From: Saccharothrix sp. S26
GTDB taxonomy: Bacteria > Actinomycetota > Actinomycetes > Mycobacteriales > Pseudonocardiaceae
Reading direction: 5' to 3'
Length of the DNA stretch: 64,000 nt
Assembly: GCF_021390395.1 (NCBI RefSeq)
Contig: NZ_JAJUWT010000012.1
Coordinates: 62,001 to 126,000, forward strand
The notes below the pieces were generated by a model, which was given only the letters and a program-made list of their open reading frames with translations, searched no databases and was not told the DNA's origin. A program made the position numbers and the translations under genes. Below, piece after piece: positions 45,981-57,208 of the stretch. Numbering within the stretch: the first letter of the stretch is position 1; every line of letters begins with the position of its first letter.

Positions 45981-46010
45981 ACCATACGAGTGTGATCACG
46001 ACCCGCTCAA
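45981..46010 (-). promoter_or_regulatory. Candidate promoter for the tetramate operon
   Basis: On the minus strand TTGAGC (46005-46010) and TATGGT (45981-45986) are separated by 18 bp, close to the main-sigma consensus. The spacer contains the perfect palindrome GTGATCAC (45992-45999), which could bind a regulator. The transcript would have about a 130-nt leader to the hydroxylase GTG. Confidence 0.5.
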
Positions 46011-46250
46011 TCAGCCGACCGGCTGAGCGGCCCAGTCAACGCTGTATGGAATTTCCAGGCGACCTGTCGTGAACCGACCCAAAAAAGCGGGATCGGCCAA
46101 GTGGCGGAAACAGTCCTCATGGGAACGACTCGAACTGCCCCGATCCACCGGCGGCCGATCGGTATTCCACGTCGGTTTCCCCGGAACACCTCGCCGTCTC
46201 CGCACATCTACGGCCAGGCCGTATGGACACAAAAGACCATTGGGGTGTGA

Positions 46251-46269
46251 TGGACACCACGGGTGTTCA
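46251..46269. promoter_or_regulatory. Operator-like imperfect palindrome between the clusters
   Basis: TGGACACC-ACG-GGTGTTCA pairs with one mismatch. The half-site ATGGACAC also occurs as a direct repeat at 46223-46230 and 46250-46257. The pair may be a regulator site for one or both divergent clusters; neither cluster carries its own regulator. Confidence 0.4.
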
Positions 46270-46764
46270 CTCTTACGCGCCTCAACACGCACCCACAGAC
46301 ACGAGGAGGGGCGCCCACCGCATTTCGAAGCCGGCAAGCCCTTCCTTCGGCATTCCGCGCGGCGCGCGGACCGGCCGACCACCCGTCACGCCACAGTGGA
46401 GGGTCCACCGGCGGGTGCGGACCTGGTCGATCGTCGCCGCGGTGCCGGTGCGGTCGTGCCGGACCGGCCGGCCCGTAGTCCTGAGTGGACGGACGACGGC
46501 GGGGCGACCGGCGGGTGCGAACACCGACCGTGATGCCGGGCCGTGAGCTGTACCCGGTGGGGCGGGTTGCGGACCCGATGATGGCATCGCCGATCCCCTT
46601 CTTCCTCCCTCTCCCACGGGCGTGGCGCGGGCATCTGACCTCTCCGGGTGAACGGGTCGTCCCATGGCGGCACCGGCATTGCGACCGGTGGATCGCACTG
46701 CCGATGCTGGGTCGAACCCCGCCCGGCGTCCGATCACGACGCCGGCCGACGAAACGCGGTCGCC

Positions 46765-47112
46765 ATGCTGAGAGTCCTGTTCCACCTCCGGTTGACCGAG
46801 GGCGCTGAGCAGCGCTTCCTCGACGCCTACGACGCGATCCGGCACCGGGTGGCCGCGGTCGACGGCTACCTGTCCGACCAGGTCTGCCAGTCCGCCGACG
46901 ACCCGGCGGAGTGGCTCGTCCTCAGCGAGTGGGCCTCACCCGCCCACTTCCTGGCGTGGGAGGCCGGGCCGGAGCACCGCGCCCTGGCCGCGCCGCTGGT
47001 GGCGTGCGCGGTCTCGCGCCGGTCGCTGCGTTACGAGGTGCGACGCGCCACCACCGCGGCGGACGCGCGTGCCGACGAGCCGAGGAGCGTGACGTGGGCC
47101 GCTACGCGTTGA
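46765..47112 (+). CDS. Antibiotic biosynthesis monooxygenase (ABM) family protein
   Basis: 115 residues, ferredoxin-like dimeric alpha/beta fold: LRVLFHLRLTEG, a middle YLSDQVCQS strand and SEWASPAHFLAWEA. Such cofactor-free enzymes oxidise aromatic polyketides to quinones. It heads the type II PKS operon and overlaps the next gene by 19 bp. ATG 46765 is chosen because the fold starts there; no good ribosome site is visible and the frame is open to 46648. A quinone-forming step on the pigment is plausible but inferred. Confidence 0.8.
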   Translation: MLRVLFHLRLTEGAEQRFLDAYDAIRHRVAAVDGYLSDQVCQSADDPAEWLVLSEWASPAHFLAWEAGPEHRALAAPLVACAVSRRSLRYEVRRATTAADARADEPRSVTWAATR

Positions 47113-47699
47113 CGTTCCCGGTGAAACCGGGCTCGGAGTCCGCCGTGGCGGAGATCATGTCCGGCTACCGGGGTCCGGCGCCCGGCGGCGCGCCCGGCCG
47201 CGCGCGCCCGCTGCTCGACCGCACGTCGGTGTTCATGGTCGGCACGCACGTGGTCCGGCTGATCGACATCCGGTGCACGCCGATCGAGGCGATCCGGCAC
47301 CTCCGGTCGCAGCCGCACATCCAGGCCGTCGAGACGCTGCTGCAACCGCACCTGCTGCACGGGCGCGACATGTCCGACGAGCCCGGTGTGCGCCGGTTCC
47401 TGGCCTCCGCGGTGATGGGGGTGCGGATCGCGCGGTCGGAGCCGACCGGGCGCGCGGACCGGCACGCGACGCTCTACGAGGCCGCACCGGGACGAGGGCG
47501 CGAGCTCGCGGCGGCGCTGGTCCGGCAGTTCCCGAACGGGGAGGCGGGCGTCACCGTGTGCCGTCGCCGCGACCTGGTGGTCCGGGTCGTGGAGACCGCC
47601 GGCGAGCCGCCGCACCCCATCGCACCGCCCGCCGACCTCGTGCACGAGGTGCGCCCGATGACGCTGGTCACGGACCGCACCGTCAGGCCCGGACCATGA
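47094..47699 (+). CDS. SchA/CurD-like protein (whiE ORFI type)
   Basis: 201 residues made of two related ferredoxin-like units, the first around [14 protein letters not shown] and the second around [14 protein letters not shown]. This pattern is that of SchA/CurD-domain proteins, found almost only in spore-pigment type II PKS operons. Their precise role is unsettled; a cyclase- or monooxygenase-like contribution is supposed. GTG 47094 with GAGGAG about 7 bases upstream; the frame open to 46911 overlaps the ABM gene. Its stop overlaps the cupin start as ATGA. Confidence 0.85.
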   Translation: MGRYALTFPVKPGSESAVAEIMSGYRGPAPGGAPGRARPLLDRTSVFMVGTHVVRLIDIRCTPIEAIRHLRSQPHIQAVETLLQPHLLHGRDMSDEPGVRRFLASAVMGVRIARSEPTGRADRHATLYEAAPGRGRELAAALVRQFPNGEAGVTVCRRRDLVVRVVETAGEPPHPIAPPADLVHEVRPMTLVTDRTVRPGP

Positions 47700-48115
47700 G
47701 CGCGCCGACGCACCGGGTGATGAGCCTGGACGACGTGGTCGCCAACCGGCGGCGGGGCGGGGCGCTGCGGATCCTGCTCAGCCCGGTGACCACCGGCTCG
47801 ACGGCGGGTTTCCTCGGCGTGGCCACCGTGGAGCCGGGCGAGCAGGTGGACGAGCACTACCACCCGTACTCCGAGGAGTTCCTGTTCGTCGTCGAGGGCT
47901 CGATCACCCTGGACCTCGACGACGTGCCGCACGCCTTGACCCGGGACCAGGCGGTGCTGGTGCCCATCGGCACCCGCCACCGGCTGCGCAACACCGGTTC
48001 GACCACGGCACGCGTGCTGTTCCAGCTCAGCCCGCTGGCCCCCGCGCCCGAGCTCGGGCACGTGGACACCGAGACCGGGGGCACGCGGCACGTCCGCGTG
48101 GAGGGAGCCCGGTGA
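47696..48115 (+). CDS. Cupin-domain protein (whiE ORFII type)
   Basis: 139 residues, one small beta-barrel cupin. Metal-binding residues are suggested by EHYHPYSEE (about residues 56-64) and the second-motif histidine in PIGTRHRL (about 92). The corresponding gene in the whiE spore-pigment operon follows ORFI just as here. Proposed to act on ring closure or tailoring of the polyketide; not established. ATG overlaps the upstream stop (ATGA) and its stop overlaps KS-alpha (GTGA). Confidence 0.87.
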   Translation: MSAPTHRVMSLDDVVANRRRGGALRILLSPVTTGSTAGFLGVATVEPGEQVDEHYHPYSEEFLFVVEGSITLDLDDVPHALTRDQAVLVPIGTRHRLRNTGSTTARVLFQLSPLAPAPELGHVDTETGGTRHVRVEGAR

Positions 48116-49364
48116 TCCGCCGTGCGGTCGTCACGGGTCTGGGGGTCGTCGCGCCGGGCGGCACGGGCACGCCCGCGTTCTGGGACCTGCTGACCGCCGG
48201 CCGCACGGCGACCCGGCCCATCTCGCTGTTCCCCGCGTCGGGGTTCCGGTCCCGGATTGCCGCCGAGTGCGACTTCGACCCGCTGGACCACGGGTTGGGC
48301 GCCGCCGACGTGGACCGGATGGACCGCTACGCCCAGTTCGCCGCGGTGGCGGCCGACGAGGCGTGGCGGCAGGCGGACCTGTGCGCGCCGGACCCGTGGC
48401 GGATCGGGGTGTGCATGGGCTCCGCGGTCGGCGGCACGACGGTGCTCGAACGCGATTACGCCATCACCTCCGCCGAGGGCCGGCGGTGGCTGGTCGACCC
48501 GTCGCGGGCGTCGCGGTTCCTGCACCGGGCGTTGTCCCCCAGCGCGCTGGCGGCCGAGGTCGCCGAACGCGTCGGCGCACAGGGGCCGGTGCGCGGTGTC
48601 TCCACGGGCTGCACCGCCGGGCTCGACGCGGTCGGTCACGGGGCCCGCCTGGTCGAGGACGGCCGGGCCGACGTGGTGGTGGCGGGCGCGGCCGAGTCGC
48701 CGATCTCGCCGATCACGGTGGCCTGCTTCGACGCCATCCGCGCGACCTCGGCCCGCAACGAGGAGCCGGCGACCGCCGCGAGGCCCTTCGACCGCGACCG
48801 GGACGGGTTCGTGCTCGGCGAGGGCGCGGCGGTGTTGGTGCTGGAGGAGTCCGACCACGCCCGCCGGCGCGGCGCACGCGCGCTGGCCGAGGTCGGCGGG
48901 TTCGCCACCCGCAGCAACGCCCACCACATGACCGGGCTGACCACCGACGGCGTGGAGCTCGCCGAGGCCGCGTGCCGGGCGCTGGAGTCGGCCCGGCGGT
49001 CCGCCGCCGACGTCGACTACGTCAACGCGCACGGCTCGGGCACCCGGCAGAACGACCGCCACGAGACCGCCGCCCTCAAGCGGGCGATGGGACGGCACGC
49101 GCACGAGGTGCCGGTCAGCTCGATCAAGTCCATGGTCGGCCACTCCCTGGGCGCGATCGGGGCCATCGAGCTGGTCGCCTGCGTGCTGGCCATGGTGCAC
49201 GGCGTCGTGCCGCCGACCGCGAACCTGCGCACACCCGACCCCGAATGCGACCTGGACTACGTGCCCGGCACGGCCCGCGAGCGCCACCTGCGCACGGTGC
49301 TGTCGCTGGGCAGCGGGTTCGGCGGGTTCCAGTCGGCCGTCGTGCTCACCGACCCGGCGCGGTC

Positions 49365-49368
<4 letters not shown>
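48112..49368 (+). CDS. Type II PKS ketosynthase alpha (KS-alpha)
   Basis: 418 residues. The active-site cysteine lies in STGCTAGLD (residue 167); catalytic histidines are in [11 protein letters not shown] (about residue 304) and [10 protein letters not shown] (about 340). It forms the minimal PKS with the next gene and the ACP, extending malonyl units into a poly-beta-ketone chain. Closest in layout to spore-pigment (whiE ORFIII) enzymes. GTG 48112 overlaps the cupin stop, and its stop overlaps KS-beta. Confidence 0.95.
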
Positions 49369-51613
<2,245 letters not shown>

Positions 51614-51617
<4 letters not shown>

Positions 51618-53272
51618 CGAAGACCACCACACCCGTGCTCGTTGTCGGCGGCGGGCTGACCGGCCTGTCGGCGTCGATCTTCCTGGCCTGGCGGGGCATC
51701 CCGGTGGTGCTGGCCGAACGCCACACCGGCACGTCGACCGACCCCAAGGCCCGCGTCGTCAACCCGCGCACGATGGAGCTCTACCGCGCCGTCGGCCTGG
51801 AGCCGGCGATCCGGGCGACCCGCTCGCCGATCGAGGGGCACACCGTGGTCGCGCACGCGCCCACCGTGGCCGCGCCGGAAGCCCTGCGGCTGCCGACCGC
51901 GCTCAACGAGGACGTCGGCGCGCTGTCCCCGTGCGACTGGGCCACCATCGACCAGAACCAACTGGAACCGCTCCTGCGCGACCGGGCCGTGGACCTCGGC
52001 GTGGACGTGCGGTTCGGCACGGAGGTGCGCGACCTGCGTGACGCCGGCGACCACGTGACCGCCCTGCTGTGCGACCGCGTGGGCGGACGGCCGCACGAGG
52101 TCACCGCGCGGCACGTGATCGCCGCCGACGGCGCGCACAGCCCGGTGCGGGCGATGCTCGGCATCCCGCACGACGGGCCGGGTGCGCTGACCCGGTTGCT
52201 CACCGTGTACTTCCAGGCGGACCTGTCCCGACCGCTGGCCGGCCGCAAGGTCATCGCGATGATCCTGCACAACCCCACCGTGCGCGGCACCCTCACCCCG
52301 CTCGACCAGCGGGGGCACTGGCGGTTCTCGATCTCGATCGGCCACGACGAGGACCCGGCCGGCTACACCGAGCAGCGGTGCGGGGAGCTGCTGCGGGCCG
52401 CGTTGGGCGTCGACGTGCCCGTCCGGCTGGACCGGGTGTCCCGGACGCCGTGGGAGGTCTCGGCCCAGGTCGCGCGGACGGTGCGGGTCGGGCGGGTGTT
52501 CGTGGCGGGCGACGCGGCGCACGTGATGCCGCCGATCGGGGCGTTCGGGGCGAGCACCGGGGTGCAGGACGCGTTCAACCTGGCGTGGAAGCTGGCCCTG
52601 GTCCACCTCGGGACGGCCGGTGAGTCGCTGCTGGACACCTACGAGGTGGAACGCCTGCCCGTGGCGCGGCGGACCACCCGTGAAGCGCTCCGGCGCTACG
52701 AGTTCGGCCAGGGCCGCCGGCGCGGCGAGGTGGGTGGAGCGCCGACCGCCCAGCGGAACACGATCTTCGGCTACGCCTACCGCGACGGCGCGTTCATACC
52801 GGAACCCGACACCGCGTCCGACGGTGTGGACACCGACGAGTGCCTGGTCGAGGACCCGGACCACCCCTCGGGCAGGCCGGGCAGCCGAGCACCGCACCTG
52901 GTCCTGCGCCGCCGTGACGCGCAACTGTCGGTGCTCGACCTGTTCGGCGAAGGTTTTGTGCTGCTCACCGGCCCGACCGCGGTCGGGTGGGGCGCCGCGG
53001 CCGCGACCGTCGCCGACCGCACGGGCCTCGGCCTCACCTGCCACCGGATCGGCGACGAACTGCGCGACATCGACGGCGTGTTCAGCTCCCGCTACGGCAT
53101 CGGACCGGACGGGGTGGTCCTGGTGCGCCCGGACGGTTTCGTCGCCTGGCGGGCCCCACTGGGCCACCCCGCCCCGGACACCGTCCTGGCCGACGTCGTG
53201 GACCGGGTGCTGTGCCGTGCGGCGGAGGGGAGCCGGGTGCCGATCGGCGCGGCGGAGGTCTCCGGCACCTGA
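51614..53272 (+). CDS. FAD-dependent aromatic hydroxylase (whiE ORFVIII type)
   Basis: 552 residues, class A flavoprotein monooxygenase. The FAD fold is VVGGGLTGLSAS near residue 12; the middle motif is AADGAHSPVR (about 175), and the second FAD-contact VFVAGDAAHVMPP lies near 300. A thioredoxin-like C-terminal domain (about 430-550) is usual for polyketide hydroxylases. It likely hydroxylates the aromatic pigment using NAD(P)H and O2. Last gene of the eight-gene operon, followed by a perfect hairpin. Confidence 0.92.
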
Positions 53273-53282
53273 CCTGCTGTCC

Positions 53283-53320
53283 CGGCGAGGAGCCCTGCCC
53301 TGCCCCAGGGCTCCTCGCCG
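53283..53320 (+). terminator. Perfect 15-bp hairpin after the type II PKS operon
   Basis: Arms 53283-53297 and 53306-53320 flank an 8-nt loop, eleven bases after the hydroxylase stop. No T-tract. Closes the eight-gene operon. Confidence 0.85.
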
Positions 53321-53603
53321 CCGCCCTGCCGACGAACGACCGCGCGGCCGCCCATCAGCCGGCACCACCCCCGATCCCCGCACCCGAACCGCCGCGCCGC
53401 GCGGGTCCCGGCTCCCTCGGCCCGAGACCCGCGGCCGCGGTGATGCGCGGCACCGGCGAGGTCGAAAGCGCCCGTGCTCGGCCACTCCTCCTCCCCCGCA
53501 GTGGCTCCTCTCCACCTGTCGCACCGGCGTGCCGTGATCGTTAAACAGTTGACCGAATTGCCACGGCCAATAGAGACGCGCGATTCGTGCGTGGTGTGGC
53601 GTG

Positions 53604-53672
53604 CGTTACTTGACTTGCCGGACGAGTAACGGTTTTACTGCCGTCGCGCAATCACCTACCGGCTGGTAAGTG
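53604..53672. promoter_or_regulatory. Two inverted repeats upstream of the GHL15 gene
   Basis: CGTTACT (53604-53610) and AGTAACG (53625-53631) are perfect inverted halves 14 bp apart. CACCTACC (53653-53660) and GGTAAGTG (53665-53672) pair with one mismatch around GGCT. TTGACT at 53610-53615 overlaps the first site, so a repressor there could block a promoter. No partner regulator is identified. Confidence 0.45.
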
Positions 53673-53780
53673 ATCTTTGCGCTACCGACACGAGGGCGGG
53701 CGCGCCCATTTCTGTCGCACTCACACGCTTTTTCGTCGTGCCGACGGTGGGTGACGCCCGCAGCAAACCGGGAGTCCGGC

Positions 53781-55061
53781 ATGTCCCTGCTCAATCGCCA
53801 TGACCGCGTCCGACATCGGCTTGCGCGCCGCGCCCGGGCCCGCATACTGCTACCCGTCGTCGCCTGCGCCCTGACGGCGGCGGTCGCCGTGCCGTCCCAC
53901 GCGACCAGCGCCGCCGGGCAGCCCGCCGTCAGCGGAGGTAGCACCATCCAGTCGTTCTGGCTGCACATGAACAGCACACCGGTCTCCGACGAGGTGCTGG
54001 CCACCGAGGCGCGCCGGCGCGCGTACATCGTGCTCAACGCGTGGGAAGGCGACCTCGTCGGGAAGCTGAAGGCGGCGAACCCGGCCGTCCAGGTGTTCGT
54101 CTACAAGGATTTGTCTTCCACGCGTTCGTACGCGTGCCGTAACGGCGTGGACGACGCACAGTTGCCGACCGGTGTCGGTTATTGCCAGGCCGAAAAAGAC
54201 CACCCCGAGTGGTTCCTGCTGGACCCGAACGGCCGCCGGTTCGAGTACTCGGGTTATTCCGGTCACTGGCAGATGGACGTCGGCAACACCGCCTACCAGG
54301 ACGCGTGGGCGGCGAACGTGATCGAGAGCAGCACCGAAGCGGGGTTCGACGGCGTGTTCATGGACAACGCGCTGTTCCCCTGCGACGCCTACCACCAGGG
54401 CGTGTGCCCGGCGAAGTACCCGACCGACGCCGCGATCCAGGACGCGTACAAGTCGATGCTGGCCAACACCCGCGAGGACTTCGTCGCCGCCGGGCTGAAG
54501 ACGGTCGCGAACCTGTCCAACGCCCGCCTGCACGCCGGCGCCTGGGACGCCTACACCGAGCACCTCGACGGCGGCTTCGACGAGTGGTGGCTGACGTTCA
54601 ACGACAACGACCTGCTCTCGGAGTACCCCGAGGGCTGGAGCAGGCAGGTCGCCGAGATCACCTCCAACGAGGCCCGGGGCAAGATCACCTGGGTGCAGCC
54701 GCACCACACCGCGGGCGCGGACCGGCCCTACCGCTTCGCGCTGGCCAGCTACCTGCTCGCCACCGGCGACAAGGCCGCCATCGCCAGCATCGACCAGACC
54801 GACGGCTACGGCGACCCCACCCCCTGGCGCACCGAGTACGACTGGGACCTCGGCACACCCATCGGGCCTTACAAGTCGGTCGGCGCGAACCTGTACCTCC
54901 GCGACTTCACCTGCGGCACGGTCGTGGTCAACGCCAACCGCACCGACACCCGGTCCGTCACCGTCCCCCTCGACGGCGACCACCTCAACGAACGCGGCAC
55001 CCGGGTCGACCAGGTCTCCCTGGCCGGCACCTCCGGCGCGATCCTGCGCAAGACCTGCTGA
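53781..55061 (+). CDS. Secreted putative glycoside hydrolase, GHL15-like
   Basis: 426 residues. A basic N-terminus and hydrophobic core (LLPVVACALTAAVAVPS) form a signal peptide, probably cleaved near residue 42. The mature part reads as a TIM barrel of the hypothetical glycosyl hydrolase 15 (GHL15) family, with candidate acidic catalytic residues in FDGVFMDN (about residue 190) and DEWWLTFND (about 270). Cysteines at about 114 and 133 could form a disulfide. Substrate unknown; members are thought to act on polysaccharides outside the cell. ATG 53781 with GGGAG seven bases upstream. Single-gene unit with a hairpin terminator. Confidence 0.8.
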   Translation: MSLLNRHDRVRHRLARRARARILLPVVACALTAAVAVPSHATSAAGQPAVSGGSTIQSFWLHMNSTPVSDEVLATEARRRAYIVLNAWEGDLVGKLKAANPAVQVFVYKDLSSTRSYACRNGVDDAQLPTGVGYCQAEKDHPEWFLLDPNGRRFEYSGYSGHWQMDVGNTAYQDAWAANVIESSTEAGFDGVFMDNALFPCDAYHQGVCPAKYPTDAAIQDAYKSMLANTREDFVAAGLKTVANLSNARLHAGAWDAYTEHLDGGFDEWWLTFNDNDLLSEYPEGWSRQVAEITSNEARGKITWVQPHHTAGADRPYRFALASYLLATGDKAAIASIDQTDGYGDPTPWRTEYDWDLGTPIGPYKSVGANLYLRDFTCGTVVVNANRTDTRSVTVPLDGDHLNERGTRVDQVSLAGTSGAILRKTC

Positions 55062-55097
55062 CCGAAGGCACCGACGAACAGCGCCGGTAACGTGCGC

Positions 55098-55140
55098 CGC
55101 CCGAAACGGGTGCCGCCATCGGTGGCACCCATTTCGGGCG
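55098..55140 (+). terminator. Hairpin after the glycosidase gene
   Basis: Arms 55098-55114 and 55124-55140 pair over 17 bp with one mismatch and a 9-nt loop, 36 bp after the stop. Likely terminator. Confidence 0.75.
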
Positions 55141-55183
55141 GTCGGCGAAACCACGACCGCGTCTCACGCGGTAGGAATGGGCC

Positions 55184-55798
55184 ATGCTCAGCCTCTACCA
55201 CGACGCCCGCTCACCGGTGCACGCCCTGCCCGCCGGGGCGAAGCTGCTGACGTTGTTCGCGGTGGGCACGGGGCTGTTCTTCGTGCGGTCGCTGCCGGGC
55301 CTGGGGATCACGCTGGCGGTGGTGGTCGCGCTCTACGCGGTGGCACGGGTGCCGTGGCGCACCGCGTGGGGCCAGTTGCGGCCCGTGCTGCCGTTCACCG
55401 CGCTGATCCTCGTCGCGCAGCTCGTGCTGACCGACTGGCGGACCGCCGTGCTGGTCGGCGTGCGGATCCTGGTGCTGGTGCTGCTGGCCAACCTGGTGAC
55501 GCTCACCACCCGCACGTCGGCGATGATCACCGCGATCGAGGTCGCGCTGGGCCCGTTGCGGCCACTGGGCGTGCGGCCGGAACGGGTGGGGCTGCTCGTG
55601 GCGCTGACCATCCGGTTCATCCCGGTGATCAAGGAGCAGGCCGACCAGGTGCGCGCGGCGCAGAAGGCCCGCGGCGTCGAGCGCAGCTTCGCGTTCCTGA
55701 CCCCGTTGCTGATCAAGACCTTGCGGCTGGCCGACGGCCTGGGCGAGGCGCTCGACGCCCGCGGCCTCGACGCGGAGCCGCCGCGCCGGCGCTCGTAG
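55184..55798 (+). CDS. bioN: Biotin ECF transporter transmembrane component (EcfT)
   Basis: 204 residues with about five membrane segments. EcfT signature arginine-containing coupling helices appear as QKARGVER (about residue 160) and EALDARGLDAE near the end, the Ala-Arg-Gly motifs that contact the ATPases. Partner of BioY and BioM downstream in vitamin uptake. ATG 55184 has AGGA about 8 bases upstream. The gene order here is N-Y-M, with a 143-bp gap before bioY that contains a possible -10 (TATGAT, 55884), so bioY-bioM may also have their own promoter. Confidence 0.88.
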   Translation: MLSLYHDARSPVHALPAGAKLLTLFAVGTGLFFVRSLPGLGITLAVVVALYAVARVPWRTAWGQLRPVLPFTALILVAQLVLTDWRTAVLVGVRILVLVLLANLVTLTTRTSAMITAIEVALGPLRPLGVRPERVGLLVALTIRFIPVIKEQADQVRAAQKARGVERSFAFLTPLLIKTLRLADGLGEALDARGLDAEPPRRRS

Positions 55799-55941
55799 CG
55801 GCTCGACGGGCCGAGGTTTCGCGGCAGTGCCGCCGCGTTCACCCGCCGGTTGGGACGCGGCCGGGACCGCATCGCGAGCCGGCTATGATCCCGGCGAACC
55901 GGCCCGGGATTTCCGGCGGTGCGCAGGGGAAGGGGTCCGGG

Positions 55942-56502
55942 GTGCGGACGAAAGACATCGCGCTGATCGCGCTGTTCGCGGCGATCATGGTCGTGCTGGG
56001 TTTCTTCCCGCTCATCGAGCTGCCCCTCGTGCCCGCCCCGTTCACCTCCCAGACCCTCGGCGTGATCCTCGCCGGGTCGATCCTCGGCGCCCGCCGGGGC
56101 GGCCTGGCCATCCTGCTGTTCGTCGTGCTGGTCCTGGTCGGGCTCCCGGTGCTGCCGGGTGGCCGCGGCGGTCTCGGCGTGGTCCTGGGTCCGACGGGCG
56201 GTTTCATCCTGGCCTACCCGGTGGGCGCGTTCGTGGTCGGCCTGCTGACCGAACGGCTGTGGCGGCGGTACAACCTCGGTGTCGCGCTGCTGTGCAACGC
56301 GGTCGGCGGCGCGCTGGTGCTCTACGTCATCGGCATCCCGTGGATGGCGGTCGCGGCGGGCCTGCCGCTGGGCCGGGCGATCACCAGCTCGGTGGTGTTC
56401 CTGCCCGGTGACGCGATCAAGGTCGTGATCGGCTCGCTCGCCGCCGTCGCGGTGCGCCGCGCGTACCCGCTGATCGAACCGCGGGCCGAGGTCGCCAGGT
56501 GA
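55942..56502 (+). CDS. bioY: Biotin transporter substrate-binding component BioY
   Basis: 186 residues, six predicted membrane segments. BioY markers include LIELPLVPAPFTSQTLGV early on, GARRGGLAIL and VLGPTGGFILAYP. It binds biotin with high affinity and works with an energy-coupling module. GTG 55942 is preceded by GGGGAAGGGG; longer frames that run through bioN in another frame are false. GTGA overlap with bioM. Biotin uptake would support the biotinylated carboxylase at 7.8 kb. Confidence 0.93.
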   Translation: MRTKDIALIALFAAIMVVLGFFPLIELPLVPAPFTSQTLGVILAGSILGARRGGLAILLFVVLVLVGLPVLPGGRGGLGVVLGPTGGFILAYPVGAFVVGLLTERLWRRYNLGVALLCNAVGGALVLYVIGIPWMAVAAGLPLGRAITSSVVFLPGDAIKVVIGSLAAVAVRRAYPLIEPRAEVAR

Positions 56503-57182
56503 CGATCGAGCTGGAGGGCGTCGGCCACCGGTTCGGCGACCGCCGGGTGCTGCGGGACGTCGACCTGCGGCTCGACGAGGAGCGCGTGGGCGTCATCGGC
56601 TCCAACGGCTCCGGCAAGAGCACGTTCGCGCGCCTGCTCAACGGCCTGCTGGTGCCCACCGAGGGCCGGGTGCGGGTGGACGGCCTCGACACCCGCAAGC
56701 AGGGCAAGGCGGTCCGCCGCCGGGTCGGGTTCGTCTTCCAGGACCCCGACGTGCAGATCGTGATGCCTACCGTGGCCGAGGACCTCGCGTTCGGGCTCAA
56801 GCACCACGGGGTGGCGCGCGACGAGATCGACCGGCGGGTCGCCGACACCCTCGCCGCCTACGGCCTGGCGGAGTTCCGCGACCACCCGGCACACCTGCTC
56901 AGCGGTGGCCAGAAGCAGTTGCTCGCGATCGCGGCGGTGCTCGTGCTGGAGCCCGAGCACGTGGTGTTCGACGAGCCCACCACCCTGCTCGACCTGCGCA
57001 ACCGGCGCCGGATCGGCAGGCTGATCCACGACCTGCCGCAGCAGGTCGTCGTGGTGTCGCACGACCTGGAGCTGCTCGCGGGCTTCGACCGGGTGGTCCT
57101 GTTCGAGGGCGGTCGGGTGGTCGCCGACGGGCCGGCCGAGCAGACCATCGCGGCCTACCTCGCGATGCACCCGCCGCTCTGA
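56499..57182 (+). CDS. bioM: Biotin ECF transporter ATPase (EcfA)
   Basis: 227 residues, ABC ATPase. Walker A GSNGSGKST (about residue 35), Q-loop FQDPD (about 82), signature LSGGQKQ (about 131), Walker B VVFDEP (about 152) and the switch histidine in VSHD (about 186) are all intact. The FQDPD sequence is typical of ECF transporter ATPases. GTG overlaps the bioY stop. Energises biotin import. Confidence 0.92.
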   Translation: MTIELEGVGHRFGDRRVLRDVDLRLDEERVGVIGSNGSGKSTFARLLNGLLVPTEGRVRVDGLDTRKQGKAVRRRVGFVFQDPDVQIVMPTVAEDLAFGLKHHGVARDEIDRRVADTLAAYGLAEFRDHPAHLLSGGQKQLLAIAAVLVLEPEHVVFDEPTTLLDLRNRRRIGRLIHDLPQQVVVVSHDLELLAGFDRVVLFEGGRVVADGPAEQTIAAYLAMHPPL

Positions 57183-57208
57183 CCGGTCCGGATCGCCGTC
57201 GAGCAGGC

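Larger units (their letters stand above)
45845..46764. other. 920-bp divergent intergenic region between two polyketide clusters
   Basis: Noticeably less GC-rich than the genes around it over its first ~370 bp. It holds the tetramate promoter (45981-46010), an inverted repeat at 46011-46026 (TCAGCC and GGCTGA), and an operator-like element at 46251-46269. Short open frames in it (for example 46223-46546) have no coding signature I trust. The final ~250 bp before the type II PKS operon hold nothing recognisable. Confidence 0.6.
53273..53780. other. 508-bp intergenic region after the pigment operon
   Basis: It starts with the operon terminator (53283-53320), then about 200 bp of proline-codon-like GC-rich sequence without a credible gene. 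The last ~240 bp are relatively AT-rich and contain two inverted repeats (53604-53631 and 53653-53672) plus TTGACC (53549) and TTGACT (53610). These are probable regulatory DNA for the secreted glycosidase. Confidence 0.6.

Noticed and set aside
46011-46382. Minus-strand 123-codon frame upstream of the hydroxylase
   Set aside because: Covers the promoter-like region and palindromes; composition is unlike the neighbouring genes.
46223-46546. Short plus-strand frame in the gap between the polyketide clusters
   Set aside because: Low-quality composition, no ribosome site and no recognisable domain.
53549-53576. TTGACC-N16-TAGAGA as the glycosidase promoter
   Set aside because: The -10 hexamer does not fit TANNNT; kept only as a remark on the regulatory region.
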